NCBI GenBank assembly: GCA_003963145.1
Contig: RXJJ01000016.1
Span: forward strand, 1 to 64,000
Source of the DNA: Bradyrhizobiaceae bacterium
GTDB taxonomy: Bacteria > Pseudomonadota > Alphaproteobacteria > Rhizobiales > Xanthobacteraceae
Direction: 5' to 3'
DNA length: 64,000 nucleotides
Shown here: positions 17,286 through 25,826 of the stretch, piece after piece
How the letters are laid out: each line of letters starts with the position of its first letter
Position numbering within the stretch: the first letter of the stretch is position 1
Translations under genes and position numbers: made by a program
Notes under the pieces: generated by a model
What the model saw: only the letters and a program-made list of their open reading frames with translations
Told to the model about the DNA's origin: nothing
Databases searched by the model: none

Positions 17286-18170
17286 ATGTCGAAGACACTC
17301 GGCTTTATTGGCCTTGGCACTATGGGTGCGCCGATGGCTGGCCATCTCCTGGCCGCCGGCCACACTGTCTATTTGTATTCGCCAAGCGGTGTGAAGGGTG
17401 AATTGAAGGATAAGGGAAAGACTGCCTCCAGTCCCGCCGACGTTGCAAAGCATGCCGACATCATCATCGCGATGGTGCCGGACACGCCTCAGGTCGAAGC
17501 GGTGCTGTTCGGAGAAAATGGCGTCGCGACGCATCTGACGAAAGGCAAAATCTTCGTCGACATGAGTTCGATTTCGCCGATCGAGACGAAGAAGTTTGCC
17601 GAGAAAGTCGAGAAGCTTGGCGCGCGTTATCTTGATGCGCCGGTCTCTGGCGGCGAAGTCGGTGCCAGGGCGGCGTCGCTGACGATCATGGTTGGCGGTC
17701 ATGCCGAGGATTTCGAAACGGTGAAACCGTATTTCGAGCTGATGGGTAAAAATATCACCCATGTTGGCGGCAACGGCGATGGTCAGACCACGAAAGTGGC
17801 CAATCAAATCATCGTTGCCCTCAATATCGAGGCGGTGGCTGAAGCGCTGGTGTTCGCTGCCAAGGCTGGTGCGGATCCCGCGAAGGTGCGACAGGCTCTC
17901 ATGGGTGGATTCGCATCGTCGCGCATTCTTGAAGTTCATGGCGAGCGCATGATCAAACGCACGTTCGATCCCGGCTTCCGGATCGAACTGCATCAGAAGG
18001 ATCTCAATCTTGCGTTGCAGGGTGCGCGCGCGCTCGGTGTCTCGCTGCCGAATACCGCGACCGCACAGGAGTTGTTCAACACTTGTGCAGCCCAAGGCGG
18101 CAAGGCATGGGATCACTCGGCTATGGTGCGCGCGCTCGAACTGATGGCGAACCACAAGGTAGTCAATTAG
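17286..18170 (+). CDS. garR: 2-hydroxy-3-oxopropionate (tartronate semialdehyde) reductase
   Basis: Beta-hydroxyacid dehydrogenase, 294 aa, reducing tartronate semialdehyde to D-glycerate with NAD(P)H. It has the nucleotide motif GFIGLGTMGAPMAGHL (residues 6-21), the substrate-binding DAPVSGGEVGA, and the catalytic-lysine region KVANQIIVALNIEA (Lys about 174). A ribosome site ACGGAG precedes the start. It is the last gene of the operon, ends 18 bases before the tRNA fragment and completes the glucarate route. GarR and GlxR cannot be separated by sequence alone, but the context favours GarR. Confidence 0.92.
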   Translation: MSKTLGFIGLGTMGAPMAGHLLAAGHTVYLYSPSGVKGELKDKGKTASSPADVAKHADIIIAMVPDTPQVEAVLFGENGVATHLTKGKIFVDMSSISPIETKKFAEKVEKLGARYLDAPVSGGEVGARAASLTIMVGGHAEDFETVKPYFELMGKNITHVGGNGDGQTTKVANQIIVALNIEAVAEALVFAAKAGADPAKVRQALMGGFASSRILEVHGERMIKRTFDPGFRIELHQKDLNLALQGARALGVSLPNTATAQELFNTCAAQGGKAWDHSAMVRALELMANHKVVN

Positions 18171-18188
18171 CGGCAGTTTATGCCAATC

Positions 18189-18246
18189 GGGACTTAAAGT
18201 CGCTCTGGGGGCATCCTATCCGGATCGATTTCCGGCGTCCGCACCA
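18189..18246 (+). repeat. Decayed 3' half of tRNA-Leu (putative attachment-site remnant)
   Basis: Starts GGGACTTAAAGTCGC and ends CCGGCGTCCGCACCA. It aligns with the anticodon-to-CCA half of the tRNA-Leu at 10986-11044 with roughly three quarters of positions matching and one gap. The T-arm and CCA end are best preserved. It has no 5' half and cannot form a tRNA. It fits a displaced attachment site at the far end of an island. Confidence 0.8.
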
Positions 18247-18295
18247 TACCAGTTCGTTCTGAATCATGCCCGCGGTATAAAAATCCTCGAACGGG

Positions 18296-19369
18296 CTATC
18301 CTGCCGATTCCAACAAACAGTCGAGGTTCATCTTAAACCTCTCCTTATCGATCTGGTAAAAGCGCTTTTCGGTGATGTCTGGCTCGTATTTCACCGCAAG
18401 CCCGCTGCGTGGCAGCTGGTATCCAACAGTTTGTCGCCGCAGCTGCGCTATTCTCGACTGGACCATGTTGATCCAGTTCAGGCAGAACACATGCGTGTGC
18501 GGCGGTGAAAATATGGAATTATGCGAGATCGAGCCGAACTCGCTCACGATGAGTTTTGCGTTTGCAAACAAATTGATCTGATCTGGAATCGACAAGACCT
18601 CCGGAGAGACCAGTTCCAGTCCGGAGGCGCAGGCCGCGTTCTCTATTTCCTGCCGGTTTGACATCTCGCGGTAGCCGCTCTGGCTTTCGCGCGTCAGGTA
18701 CAGAAATCTCGGATCGGATTTCACGAAGTGCATTTTTACAAGTCTGTCGATCAGGTCGTTGGTGATGGGGTGAAAGAAATAGCCCTTGATCGCGAGACAC
18801 GACGGAATGACGACCTGCTCGCAGAGAACGTATTCCGTGCTGGAATCGTATAATTCGATGTGAGCGTCCGGCAGAATGAGCCTGATCCATTCAGATGCAA
18901 ACTGAGGTGCGCTTTCGTGCAGTATAATCCGGAACGGCGGAAGCTCTCCGGCATGCATCGCCAGCAACAGGAGTTTGGGGACTGATTCCATCAGCCAATG
19001 CCCGTAAACGCCGATATTGAAATGAGACACCAGTGCGGAAAGTCCCGGAACGTATCTGGGGTTTTTCCCTTTAATTCCGTGTTCCTGGCCAATCAGATTT
19101 TTCGATGCAAAGGAGTCAACATATTCGGGCATCAGCGGCCCGAGGAGAAGTGGAGCGCGTCGGTCTCTCGCGACAGATCGGCCGCTAATGATGAGGTCTT
19201 TGGCGAATGCCATGCCGAGTTCGAATGATTTCGGCTCCTTGACATGCTCGCTGTAAATTTCATCCGCGCGATCTGAATAATGCAGAAGCGGTGGCGCCGC
19301 CTCCGAAGGCTGCGCGGGGTGCAATTTCCGGAAAATATAATCGGGTTGGTCTTCAATCTTATTGAACAT
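18296..19369 (-). CDS. Glycosyltransferase family 61 protein
   Basis: 357-residue protein of the GT61 (DUF563) family, probably cytoplasmic or membrane-associated, transferring a sugar in surface glycan synthesis. Family marks are NIGVYGHWLMESVPKLLLLA, the RFLYLTRESQSGYREMSNRQ stretch, and the late LFANAKLIVSEFGSISHN segment, where GT61 usually has a PHGA/GSGLTN-like motif. Donor and acceptor are unknown. It stands alone just outside the tRNA-Leu fragment, with base composition closer to the island than to the backbone, so it may have been acquired. Confidence 0.8.
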   Translation of the reverse strand: MFNKIEDQPDYIFRKLHPAQPSEAAPPLLHYSDRADEIYSEHVKEPKSFELGMAFAKDLIISGRSVARDRRAPLLLGPLMPEYVDSFASKNLIGQEHGIKGKNPRYVPGLSALVSHFNIGVYGHWLMESVPKLLLLAMHAGELPPFRIILHESAPQFASEWIRLILPDAHIELYDSSTEYVLCEQVVIPSCLAIKGYFFHPITNDLIDRLVKMHFVKSDPRFLYLTRESQSGYREMSNRQEIENAACASGLELVSPEVLSIPDQINLFANAKLIVSEFGSISHNSIFSPPHTHVFCLNWINMVQSRIAQLRRQTVGYQLPRSGLAVKYEPDITEKRFYQIDKERFKMNLDCLLESAG

Positions 19370-19784
19370 GTAAAATACGCATCGACCGAAATGAAGAGCC
19401 CCGGATTGTCAATCCGGGTAAACAACGAGCCGCCAGCGCGCCCTTACCGGGCGTTTTGAAAATCGGCAGGAAATACAGCGCAGGGCAAAATATCGCCGTG
19501 CGCAATCGCAGATATTGAAAGGGTTTAGTTGGTTAACGCTCCGATTTTGTCCTCAAAAATCGGAAAAGGCCACACAAATTAGCATGCTTTTTTGATGGTG
19601 GCTTCGCCTCCGTCGGTTGCGTCCCCTGCCATCCTTGCAAGTCGTCATGTCGTTGCCCTTGCAAAAACTCGCGGCCACACAAATGCCGCCGCGCTGCGTA
19701 GCATGCGCGGCTGTCGTGGAGTCTCTGCGGCAGCGCTGCTAGCTTCGGCGCTCTCTTCTTCCAGCCATCATTTGGAGGCGCGCC
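19370..19784. other. Intergenic region, no gene supported
   Basis: Contains a 9-bp stem (TCCGATTTT 19540-19548 / AAAATCGGA 19556-19564) without a clear T-tract, and a short direct repeat GGCCACACAAAT (about 19567 and 19672). The right edge carries GGAGG for the amidohydrolase. Forward ORFs here are shadows of the next gene. Confidence 0.5.
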
Positions 19785-21227
19785 ATGCTGAGACTGGGGC
19801 AAAAATATCAGCATCTTGTTCACGGCGCGGGATGCGGCTGCGTGAATCCTGTTCTGCAGCAGGCGTCGCAGCGGCTGGAAGCGTTTTCGCGCCGGGGTTT
19901 TCTTGCCGGTCTGGGCACATCGGCCATCGCGGCGGCATCGCCGAAATCCGTTTTCGCGCAGACCGCGCGGCCGGTATCCAGAACCCTTCTCAGGCAGGTC
20001 CGTCTGTTCGACGGCAGGTCCAACGCGCTGCGGAGCGGCGTTCAGGTTCTTGTCGAGAACGACAAAATCGCGTCGATCGACACCACGGGCAGCGCTCCGC
20101 CCGCCGATGCGTCGGTGATCGACTGCAAGGACCGCGTGATGATGCCGGGCATGATCGACGCCCACTGGCACACGATTTTCGCCGCCGTTCCGCTTAATGT
20201 CATCATGAACGGCGATCCGGGAATCGTCTTCGCCGCATCGACCGCCGAAGCGCAGCGCACCCTGATGCGCGGCTTCACCACCGTGCGCGACATGGGCGGC
20301 CCGGTGTTCTCGTTCAAGCAGGCGATCGACAGCGGCATCATCCCGGGCCCGCGCATTTTTCCCTCGGGCGCGATGATCACCACATCGGGAGGCCACGCCG
20401 ATCTGCGCATGCCGTTCGAGATTCCGCGCGACGGCGACAAGCTCAGCCTCAGCGAGCGCATGGGGGCCGCCGCGATCGTCGACGATATCGGCGGATTGCA
20501 GCGCCGCGTGCGCGAGCAGCTTCTGCAGGGCGCGTCGCAGGTCAAGCTGGTCGGCGGCGGCGGCGTGTCGTCTCCGCGCAGCCCGCTCGACATGACCTCG
20601 TTCAGCGAGGACGAGATTCGCGCGGCGGTGGATGTCGCCCGCGACTGGAACACCTATGTCACCGTGCACGCCTACGCACCGCGAACCGTGCAGCGGGCGC
20701 TCTCGGCGGGTGTCGCCTGTGTCGAGCACGCGCATCTGATGGATGAGGACTCGGCGAAGATTTTCGCCGACAAGGGCGTGTGGCTCAGCACGCAGCCGTT
20801 TCTGACGATGGAAGACGCCGCCTCGCAGACCGGGCCGGGCGCGGAGCGGGCGCAGCAGATTTTCGTCGGCACGCCGCGGATTTACGATTACGCGAAGAAA
20901 TACGGCATCAAGACCGCGTGGGGATCGGACGTTCTGTTCTCCGCAGCGCTGACGCCGCGCCAGAATGTCATGCTGACCCATCTGACAAGGTGGTACAGCA
21001 ACGCCGACGTGCTGCGCGCGGCGACCTCGGTCAATGCCGACATGCTGACGCTGTCGAACCTGCGCACGCCCTACGACGGCAAGCTCGGCGTGATCGAGAA
21101 GGGCGCTTTCGCCGATCTGCTGGTCCTGAACGGAAATCCGCTCGATGACATTCGCCTGATGGAAGATCCCGGCAAAAATCTCGCCGTCATCATGAAGGAC
21201 GGAAAAATTCACAAGAACAGTCTGTGA
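19785..21227 (+). CDS. Tat-exported metal-dependent amidohydrolase
   Basis: 480-residue amidohydrolase of the imidazolonepropionase-like/prolidase-like branch. The N-terminus carries a twin-arginine motif (SRRGFLAG, Arg36-Arg37) and a hydrophobic stretch ending SVFAQ, so the enzyme is likely folded before export to the periplasm. Metal-site features are DAHWHT (His127, His129), a Lys in VKLVGGGG, His in VHAYAP and EHAHLMDE, and Asp in WGSDVLF. Relatives cleave Xaa-Pro or Xaa-Arg dipeptides or cyclic amides; the substrate here is unknown. The start at 19785 follows TTGGAGGCG. Confidence 0.85.
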   Translation: MLRLGQKYQHLVHGAGCGCVNPVLQQASQRLEAFSRRGFLAGLGTSAIAAASPKSVFAQTARPVSRTLLRQVRLFDGRSNALRSGVQVLVENDKIASIDTTGSAPPADASVIDCKDRVMMPGMIDAHWHTIFAAVPLNVIMNGDPGIVFAASTAEAQRTLMRGFTTVRDMGGPVFSFKQAIDSGIIPGPRIFPSGAMITTSGGHADLRMPFEIPRDGDKLSLSERMGAAAIVDDIGGLQRRVREQLLQGASQVKLVGGGGVSSPRSPLDMTSFSEDEIRAAVDVARDWNTYVTVHAYAPRTVQRALSAGVACVEHAHLMDEDSAKIFADKGVWLSTQPFLTMEDAASQTGPGAERAQQIFVGTPRIYDYAKKYGIKTAWGSDVLFSAALTPRQNVMLTHLTRWYSNADVLRAATSVNADMLTLSNLRTPYDGKLGVIEKGAFADLLVLNGNPLDDIRLMEDPGKNLAVIMKDGKIHKNSL

Positions 21228-21264
21228 TCCGCCGCCGGTCAGTGAACACTCCGCGCTGCGACGA

Positions 21265-22392
21265 CTAATACTTGATATTGAGCGCCATCAGATATTTGCG
21301 CATGGCAACAAGGGTGTCCTTGTCTGTTCCCTGATCGTATTTGACGGAAACGGATGATTTGCCATCCGTCGAGATGTTGTATCCGAGTTCTGCCCCATAC
21401 GTCGTCACCTGTCTGCCGTTCTCGAGTTGAACGTAAGAGGTAAGGCTGGCGTTCGCAAAAAGCCGATTGACCCAGAAAGCCGGCCCTGGCGATTTAAAGT
21501 CCGGCTGCGCCTCCGTATAATCCGGAAAGAGCACAAAATGGGCCTGCGCCGTGCCGCCGATCCAGCTGTATTGTCCCTTTACCAATCCGGTCGAGCCGAC
21601 GTTGTGGACGTCCTTGAGGTCGGCTTCGACATGAAGCTGCCAGTACCAATCGACAAAACCGGAGCCCTGACCGATCGTGCCTCCCAGGGCCAATCGTGGA
21701 TCGCGAGGCTCCCATGCCAGTTTGACGCCATCCGCACTGGCGATTCCGGAATAGTCCGTCTGGTAGTACGGAGTAACAATGAAATAGTTGTGCGCGATGG
21801 GCCCGCCGAATGTGGAAAATTGAAAGTCAACGCCGGTTTGCAGCGTACTGGCGTCCGATTTCTTCTTCGGTGAATTTGTCGTCCCTTGCGCGTCGACGTA
21901 AGGCGCTATGTTGACGCCGATGTTGCTTCCCGTGCCATCCGGCGATGCTTCCGAGCGATACGCGACCGCCTGAAGGCGGCCGTTCACCGTTGTCGCCGTC
22001 GTGCCCGCGAGCTCGTCGCGCGTGATGCTGATCGCGGCGCCTTTCGCGCTGGAAAGCGGCACAACATTGTCGTCCAGCTGGAACATGTCCAGCCTGTTTC
22101 TGCGCAAAAAGAACACCTGCTGCGGGGTGTCGCCGCCGGCTTTGCCCGGGCTCTTTTCATCCTTGATGCCGATCTTTTTCTTAACTTCGGACAAGCGTCT
22201 GCCATGCAGGCGCTCCACCTGGTCTCTGATGGTCGCACGATATTTGTCGATCATCATTTTCTCGATCTCGGCGTCGCTGGGGATGTAGTCGTCGTCGCCT
22301 GATTTGGCAGTCGCGGCGTGAACGGAATGCGGAATGATCGCGAACAACAACATCGCAGCTAAAATCTTTGCAATTCGCAAATAATTTTTCAT
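21265..22392 (-). CDS. Secreted protein, possible outer-membrane barrel, unknown family
   Basis: 375-residue product with a signal peptide (MKNYLRIAKILAAMLLFAII, cleavage near HSVHA). A charged helical segment follows (about 35-80), then a region rich in alternating strands with aromatic girdles (FIVTPYYQTDYSG, WYWQLHVEADL, SWIGGTAQAHFVLFP). The chain ends in YLMALNIKY, consistent with but not proof of an outer-membrane barrel. The start at 22392 follows GAGGAA and lies 11 bases after the stop of the lysine-rich gene, so the two are co-transcribed. No family recognised. Confidence 0.6.
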   Translation of the reverse strand: MKNYLRIAKILAAMLLFAIIPHSVHAATAKSGDDDYIPSDAEIEKMMIDKYRATIRDQVERLHGRRLSEVKKKIGIKDEKSPGKAGGDTPQQVFFLRRNRLDMFQLDDNVVPLSSAKGAAISITRDELAGTTATTVNGRLQAVAYRSEASPDGTGSNIGVNIAPYVDAQGTTNSPKKKSDASTLQTGVDFQFSTFGGPIAHNYFIVTPYYQTDYSGIASADGVKLAWEPRDPRLALGGTIGQGSGFVDWYWQLHVEADLKDVHNVGSTGLVKGQYSWIGGTAQAHFVLFPDYTEAQPDFKSPGPAFWVNRLFANASLTSYVQLENGRQVTTYGAELGYNISTDGKSSVSVKYDQGTDKDTLVAMRKYLMALNIKY

Positions 22393-22403
22393 GATGCAAT
22401 TCC

Positions 22404-22985
22404 TCATTCGCCATCGATGACGAAACCGGCAATGCGATAATCAGCCACGACAGAATCCAGGAGCTCGCCAAAACTCTTGACGTTTTTGAAACTTTTGGGA
22501 GGCGGGGGAGAATCCCACAAAATTCTGACGCCGTTGAAATATTTTGAGCGATTTTCTTCTAAGTTCATATTGTAGCAGAGGTCGGCAAGACCGATGCCGC
22601 GCAGGAGAGAACTGATCGGCGCTGCCGGGTCTATCCGATGTACTTTGTTAGGAAGGTACTCACCGAGGAAATACCATTCCAGACGGTAATAGATTTCGCG
22701 GCGGCTGGTATGAGGCGCGATGCCTGGGAGCACACTCGAATCGAGGCGCCCCGTATATGTCTTGTCCGTTTTGGCTTTTGTTAAAGGCTGCGTTGGTCGC
22801 GCAGCCTTCCTGGTGTTGCGCTTCGGGACGCTGAGCTTTTTATGGACCTTGCGCGTTTTCTTGGCGGGTTTCTTTTTGGTCGCATTCTTCTTTTTGGCGC
22901 TCTTGCTTTTGACGGCTCGCCGCTTGGTCAAAGGGCTGGGTTTCTTGGCCGCAGGTCTTTTTTTCTTTCTGGAATTTTTTGCCAT
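22404..22985 (-). CDS. Lysine-rich basic protein with unknown C-terminal domain
   Basis: 193-residue protein. Residues 2-75 are extremely rich in Lys, Arg, Ala and Pro (AKKKNATKKKPAKKTRK), like histone-H1-like bacterial tails and fit for nucleic acid binding. Residues 85-193 form a separate domain with YYRLEWYFLGEYLP and a C-terminal FKNVKSFGELLDSVVADYR. That last segment is vaguely like the final helices of acyl-carrier-type folds but lacks the DSL serine. It sits directly upstream of the secreted-protein gene. Cellular role unknown; the pairing of a basic cytosolic protein with a secreted partner is odd. Confidence 0.6.
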   Translation of the reverse strand: MAKNSRKKKRPAAKKPSPLTKRRAVKSKSAKKKNATKKKPAKKTRKVHKKLSVPKRNTRKAARPTQPLTKAKTDKTYTGRLDSSVLPGIAPHTSRREIYYRLEWYFLGEYLPNKVHRIDPAAPISSLLRGIGLADLCYNMNLEENRSKYFNGVRILWDSPPPPKSFKNVKSFGELLDSVVADYRIAGFVIDGE

Positions 22986-23218
22986 CGAAATGATCCTTCG
23001 CAATGAAAGATGTAAAATCCGGCATGGGCAATCAGGGCGATAAATAGTCGGAAATGGCGGCGCTTAAAATCAGGTCGCCGGAATTGGTATATCCACCAGC
23101 AAAACGACAGATCCGGCGAAAAGCAAGAGCTTGCTTTACTCAAGGGGTTTCTTGAGAACTCGATTTCCGGTGTGCTGCATTTGTGCAACAAGTATAAATG
23201 CGAAGGTTCTGATCCGTC

Positions 23219-25099
23219 TCAGTTCGCGCTCAGCAGATCGACTTTCTTGTTGGCCCGTATCAGCCGCGCCGAGAGCAGCCTCGAAAGATTGAGCATGATC
23301 TTGGTTTCGATCTTCGGATTCCCGCCGCAGAATTGATGGAGGGCCGCGAGCGGAATGACGTGGCATACGATCGGCGTATCGGCAAACACGTCCGCGCTGC
23401 GGCGCGGCTCCAGGAGCGCCAGCTCGCCGAACACCATGCCCGATGTCAGCGTTGCCAGCCGGACGCCGGTCGGCAATTTGACGCTGACCAGCCCGCGCAG
23501 CAGGAAGTAGAGCGAGTCCGACGTCTCGCCCGCGGCGATGATGTGCGCGCCGTTGTCGAAGTTGCGCGTCTCGCCCAGTGCGCTGACAAGCGAGAGCTCT
23601 TCGGGCGTGAGCTCCTTGAGCAACGCCTGCTCGCCAAGGGGAACGGTCTGGCTGAAATCGACCGCGCCGCCGTAACGGTACACGATCTGATCCTCGGACC
23701 ACTCGATCGCCTCGTCGAGCAGCGGAAAGCTTCGCACGAAGGTGGAATCCTTCATCGCCGCGCGGAATTCGGCGAAGGCCGCCGCCTTGCGGTCCACCGC
23801 CGTGACGATCACGGTCACGCCCCTGCCGGACAGCGTCTTGAACGCATCCATCATGAGTTTGGTCGCGGCGCCGGTGATGCCGGAGGTGCGGCGGAAATCG
23901 ACGATCATGAAATGCGGCGCGGGTCCCTCGGCGAGTTTGCGCGTGACATAGTCCACCTCGGTGAAGGCCAGCGCGCCGAACAATTCCAGCACCCGGACCT
24001 TGTCGCTGCGCTCGGCCAGAATTTCCGCCTCGTCCGGCCGGCGGCTGCGCCGCGACGAGCTTTTGCTGAGGTCGTAATCCGCGAACAGGCAGGACTGGAT
24101 GTTGCTGGTGCGGTTGAGCATGTGCAGGTTGAAATGGTCGGACAGCGTTTCGCAGACCTTGATGCCGCGCGTTGAGTTGCCGTGGCTGTCGAGCAGCGGC
24201 GAGAACGTGCCGAGGCCGAACTGCGAGGGGAAGGTCGCGACGATACCACCGCCGACGCCGCTCTTGGCCGGAAGGCCGACACGATAGATCCATTCGCCGG
24301 CGTAGTCGTACATGCCCGAGCTCGTCATCACCGACAGCGCGCGCGCCACGGCATAGGGCGCGACCACCTGCTCGCCGGTGATCGGGTTGACGCCGCGATT
24401 GCCGAGCGTGGCGCCCATCACCGCGATGTCGTGGGCGTTGACCAGAATGGAGCACTGGCGGAAATAGACGTCGAGCACCGCGCTGACATCGGTGCCGATC
24501 ACCGACGAGCTTTTCAGGAGATAGCCTATGGCGCGATTGCGGTCGCCGGTTGCCCGCTCGGATTGGAAGACGGCCTCGTCGACGTCCAGATCGCGCCCGG
24601 CAAAACGGCTCATCGCCTGCCGGATCGTCTCGAACGCCTCCTCGCCTTTGGCCTCATGGATGATGCCCGAACAGGCAATCGCGCCGGCATTGACCATGGC
24701 GTTGAACGGACGGTTTTGCGCGTTGAGGCGGATCGCGTTGAAGGCTTCGCCGCTCGGCTCGACGCCGATTTTCCCTTCCACCACCTCGGGCCCGACGAGA
24801 TCGAGCGCAAGGGCGAAAACGAAGGCCTTCGAGATCGACTGGATGGTGAACGGCACCTGGGTGTCGCCGACCTCGTAGGTGTGGCCGTCGATCGACACCA
24901 GGCTGATGCCGAAATGATCCGGATTGGCCTTGCTCAGTTCGGGAATGTAATCGGCGAGGGCGCCGCCGGTCTCGCCGGCATAATTGCGATGCAGTTCGTC
25001 CAGGAAGCGCAGCAGCGGGGAGGACGTGTCCGCCGGTTGCTGTGCGACCGTCGAAGGCAATGGCGAACGCTCGATCTTGTTCATATCCGGATCCATCAT
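23219..25099 (-). CDS. glsA: Glutaminase A fused to STAS and cyclic-nucleotide-binding domains
   Basis: 626-residue three-domain protein. Residues about 25-335 are a serine-dependent glutaminase (QSISKAF active-site Ser-X-X-Lys near residue 88, NAMVNAGAIA, SAVLDVYFRQCSI, GVGGGIVA), hydrolysing glutamine to glutamate and ammonia. Residues about 365-480 form a STAS domain (FMIVDFRRTSGI, TVIVTAVDRKAA). Residues about 490-610 are a Crp-like cyclic-nucleotide-binding fold (GETSDSLYFLLRGLVSV, GMVFGELALLE). The regulatory domains suggest control by a nucleotide ligand. Starts at 25099 and 25084 are both possible. It is monocistronic. Confidence 0.93.
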   Translation of the reverse strand: MMDPDMNKIERSPLPSTVAQQPADTSSPLLRFLDELHRNYAGETGGALADYIPELSKANPDHFGISLVSIDGHTYEVGDTQVPFTIQSISKAFVFALALDLVGPEVVEGKIGVEPSGEAFNAIRLNAQNRPFNAMVNAGAIACSGIIHEAKGEEAFETIRQAMSRFAGRDLDVDEAVFQSERATGDRNRAIGYLLKSSSVIGTDVSAVLDVYFRQCSILVNAHDIAVMGATLGNRGVNPITGEQVVAPYAVARALSVMTSSGMYDYAGEWIYRVGLPAKSGVGGGIVATFPSQFGLGTFSPLLDSHGNSTRGIKVCETLSDHFNLHMLNRTSNIQSCLFADYDLSKSSSRRSRRPDEAEILAERSDKVRVLELFGALAFTEVDYVTRKLAEGPAPHFMIVDFRRTSGITGAATKLMMDAFKTLSGRGVTVIVTAVDRKAAAFAEFRAAMKDSTFVRSFPLLDEAIEWSEDQIVYRYGGAVDFSQTVPLGEQALLKELTPEELSLVSALGETRNFDNGAHIIAAGETSDSLYFLLRGLVSVKLPTGVRLATLTSGMVFGELALLEPRRSADVFADTPIVCHVIPLAALHQFCGGNPKIETKIMLNLSRLLSARLIRANKKVDLLSAN

Positions 25100-25303
25100 G
25101 AAACGTTAAACGTCACGACACGATGTCCGGCTACATCGAGCGCATCGCAACACTGATGCTGCATCGATTCCTTGCACGGCGCCATGCCTTTGTCGAGGCC
25201 GCAAAGTGACGCTTAAAACGGCGCTTGTTGACGAGGGAACGAACAGCGGGACGCTCGGTTTGCGAGGCGCGTTCAACGGGAATATAGCCTGAGGAGGCTT
25301 GCC

Positions 25304-25498
25304 ATGACCGAACCTTCCGATCTCCTTCGCCGCGCGGACGAACTGAGCGAGCGTGCCGCGCGTGAAGACAATGCCGAGGTGAAAGAACGCCTGCTGCGGA
25401 TGGCGGCGCATTATGTCCACATTGCCGAGAGCGAGGAATGGCTGGCGTCGCATCCGACGACCATCGTTTCGATCGGCGATCTTTTTTTAAAAAAATAG
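25304..25498 (+). CDS. Small conserved hypothetical protein
   Basis: 64-residue acidic helical protein (MTEPSDLLRRADELSERAAR then VKERLLRMAAHYVHIAESEE). A strong GAGGAGG site precedes the ATG. Similar short proteins are common in Bradyrhizobium genomes; function unknown. No operon partner; it is divergent from the glutaminase gene. Confidence 0.72.
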   Translation: MTEPSDLLRRADELSERAAREDNAEVKERLLRMAAHYVHIAESEEWLASHPTTIVSIGDLFLKK

Positions 25499-25552
25499 AT
25501 TCGTGGGCTGGTGATTCTGGCGCCGATCCGTGCCTTTGAGATCTCCCTCTGC

Positions 25553-25569
25553 CACAATCTCCAATTGTG
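25553..25569. promoter_or_regulatory. Perfect palindrome, possible operator
   Basis: CACAAT-CTCCA-ATTGTG, six-base arms around a five-base spacer, 66 bases before the small ORF at 25635. Followed by TGACACACATGACA. A regulator site is plausible but not identified. Confidence 0.35.
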
Positions 25570-25634
25570 ACACACATGACATTTGAATGACCGGTTGCGA
25601 TTTGCTAACAGTTCCGCGCAACAGGAGCTTTGTC

Positions 25635-25826
25635 ATGCGCAAGAAGAATCTCGAGGTCTACCAGCTCGCACTGAAAATGGCCGGGTCCGGCAAGGTGCGA
25701 AACTGGGAGGCGATCCAGACCAAGCTTGTCGAGCAAGGTTACCGCAAGGCGCCGCAACTGCTCGATGGCGACAAGATTCGTACCATCCTCAATCTTCGCT
25801 GCGAGGAAAGCCGCAAGGGGAAATGA
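25635..25826 (+). CDS. Small conserved hypothetical protein
   Basis: 63-residue basic protein (MRKKNLEVYQLALKMAGSGK, ending RCEESRKGK) with helix-turn-helix-like spacing in VRNWEAIQTKLVEQGYRKAP. ACAGGAGC precedes the ATG at 25635. The sequence suggests a small DNA- or RNA-binding helical protein, but no family was recognised. Confidence 0.65.
   Translation: MRKKNLEVYQLALKMAGSGKVRNWEAIQTKLVEQGYRKAPQLLDGDKIRTILNLRCEESRKGK

Larger units (their letters stand above)
11045..18246. mobile_element. Putative genomic island at tRNA-Leu (aldarate catabolism cargo)
   Basis: The segment between the intact tRNA-Leu and a degenerate repeat of its 3' half carries seven genes in two divergent units: LysR, then substrate-binding protein, gudD, aldolase, ABC ATPase, permease and garR-like. 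By eye its genes are less GC-rich than the flanks. No integrase, transposase or phage gene is present, so if this is an island it has lost its mobility genes. The boundaries come from the repeat alone. Confidence 0.6.

Noticed and set aside
18189..18246. Considered as a second functional tRNA-Leu
   Set aside because: Lacks the whole 5' half, and the anticodon stem and variable arm are mutated, so it cannot fold as a tRNA.
19533..21212. 559-codon reverse-strand ORF opposite the amidohydrolase
   Set aside because: Rich in Arg, Gly, His and Ala with no family features; a GC-rich antisense shadow of the clear amidohydrolase gene.
22928..23191. 87-codon reverse ORF upstream of the lysine-rich gene
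   Set aside because: No ribosome site, and it overlaps the real start of the lysine-rich protein in another frame.
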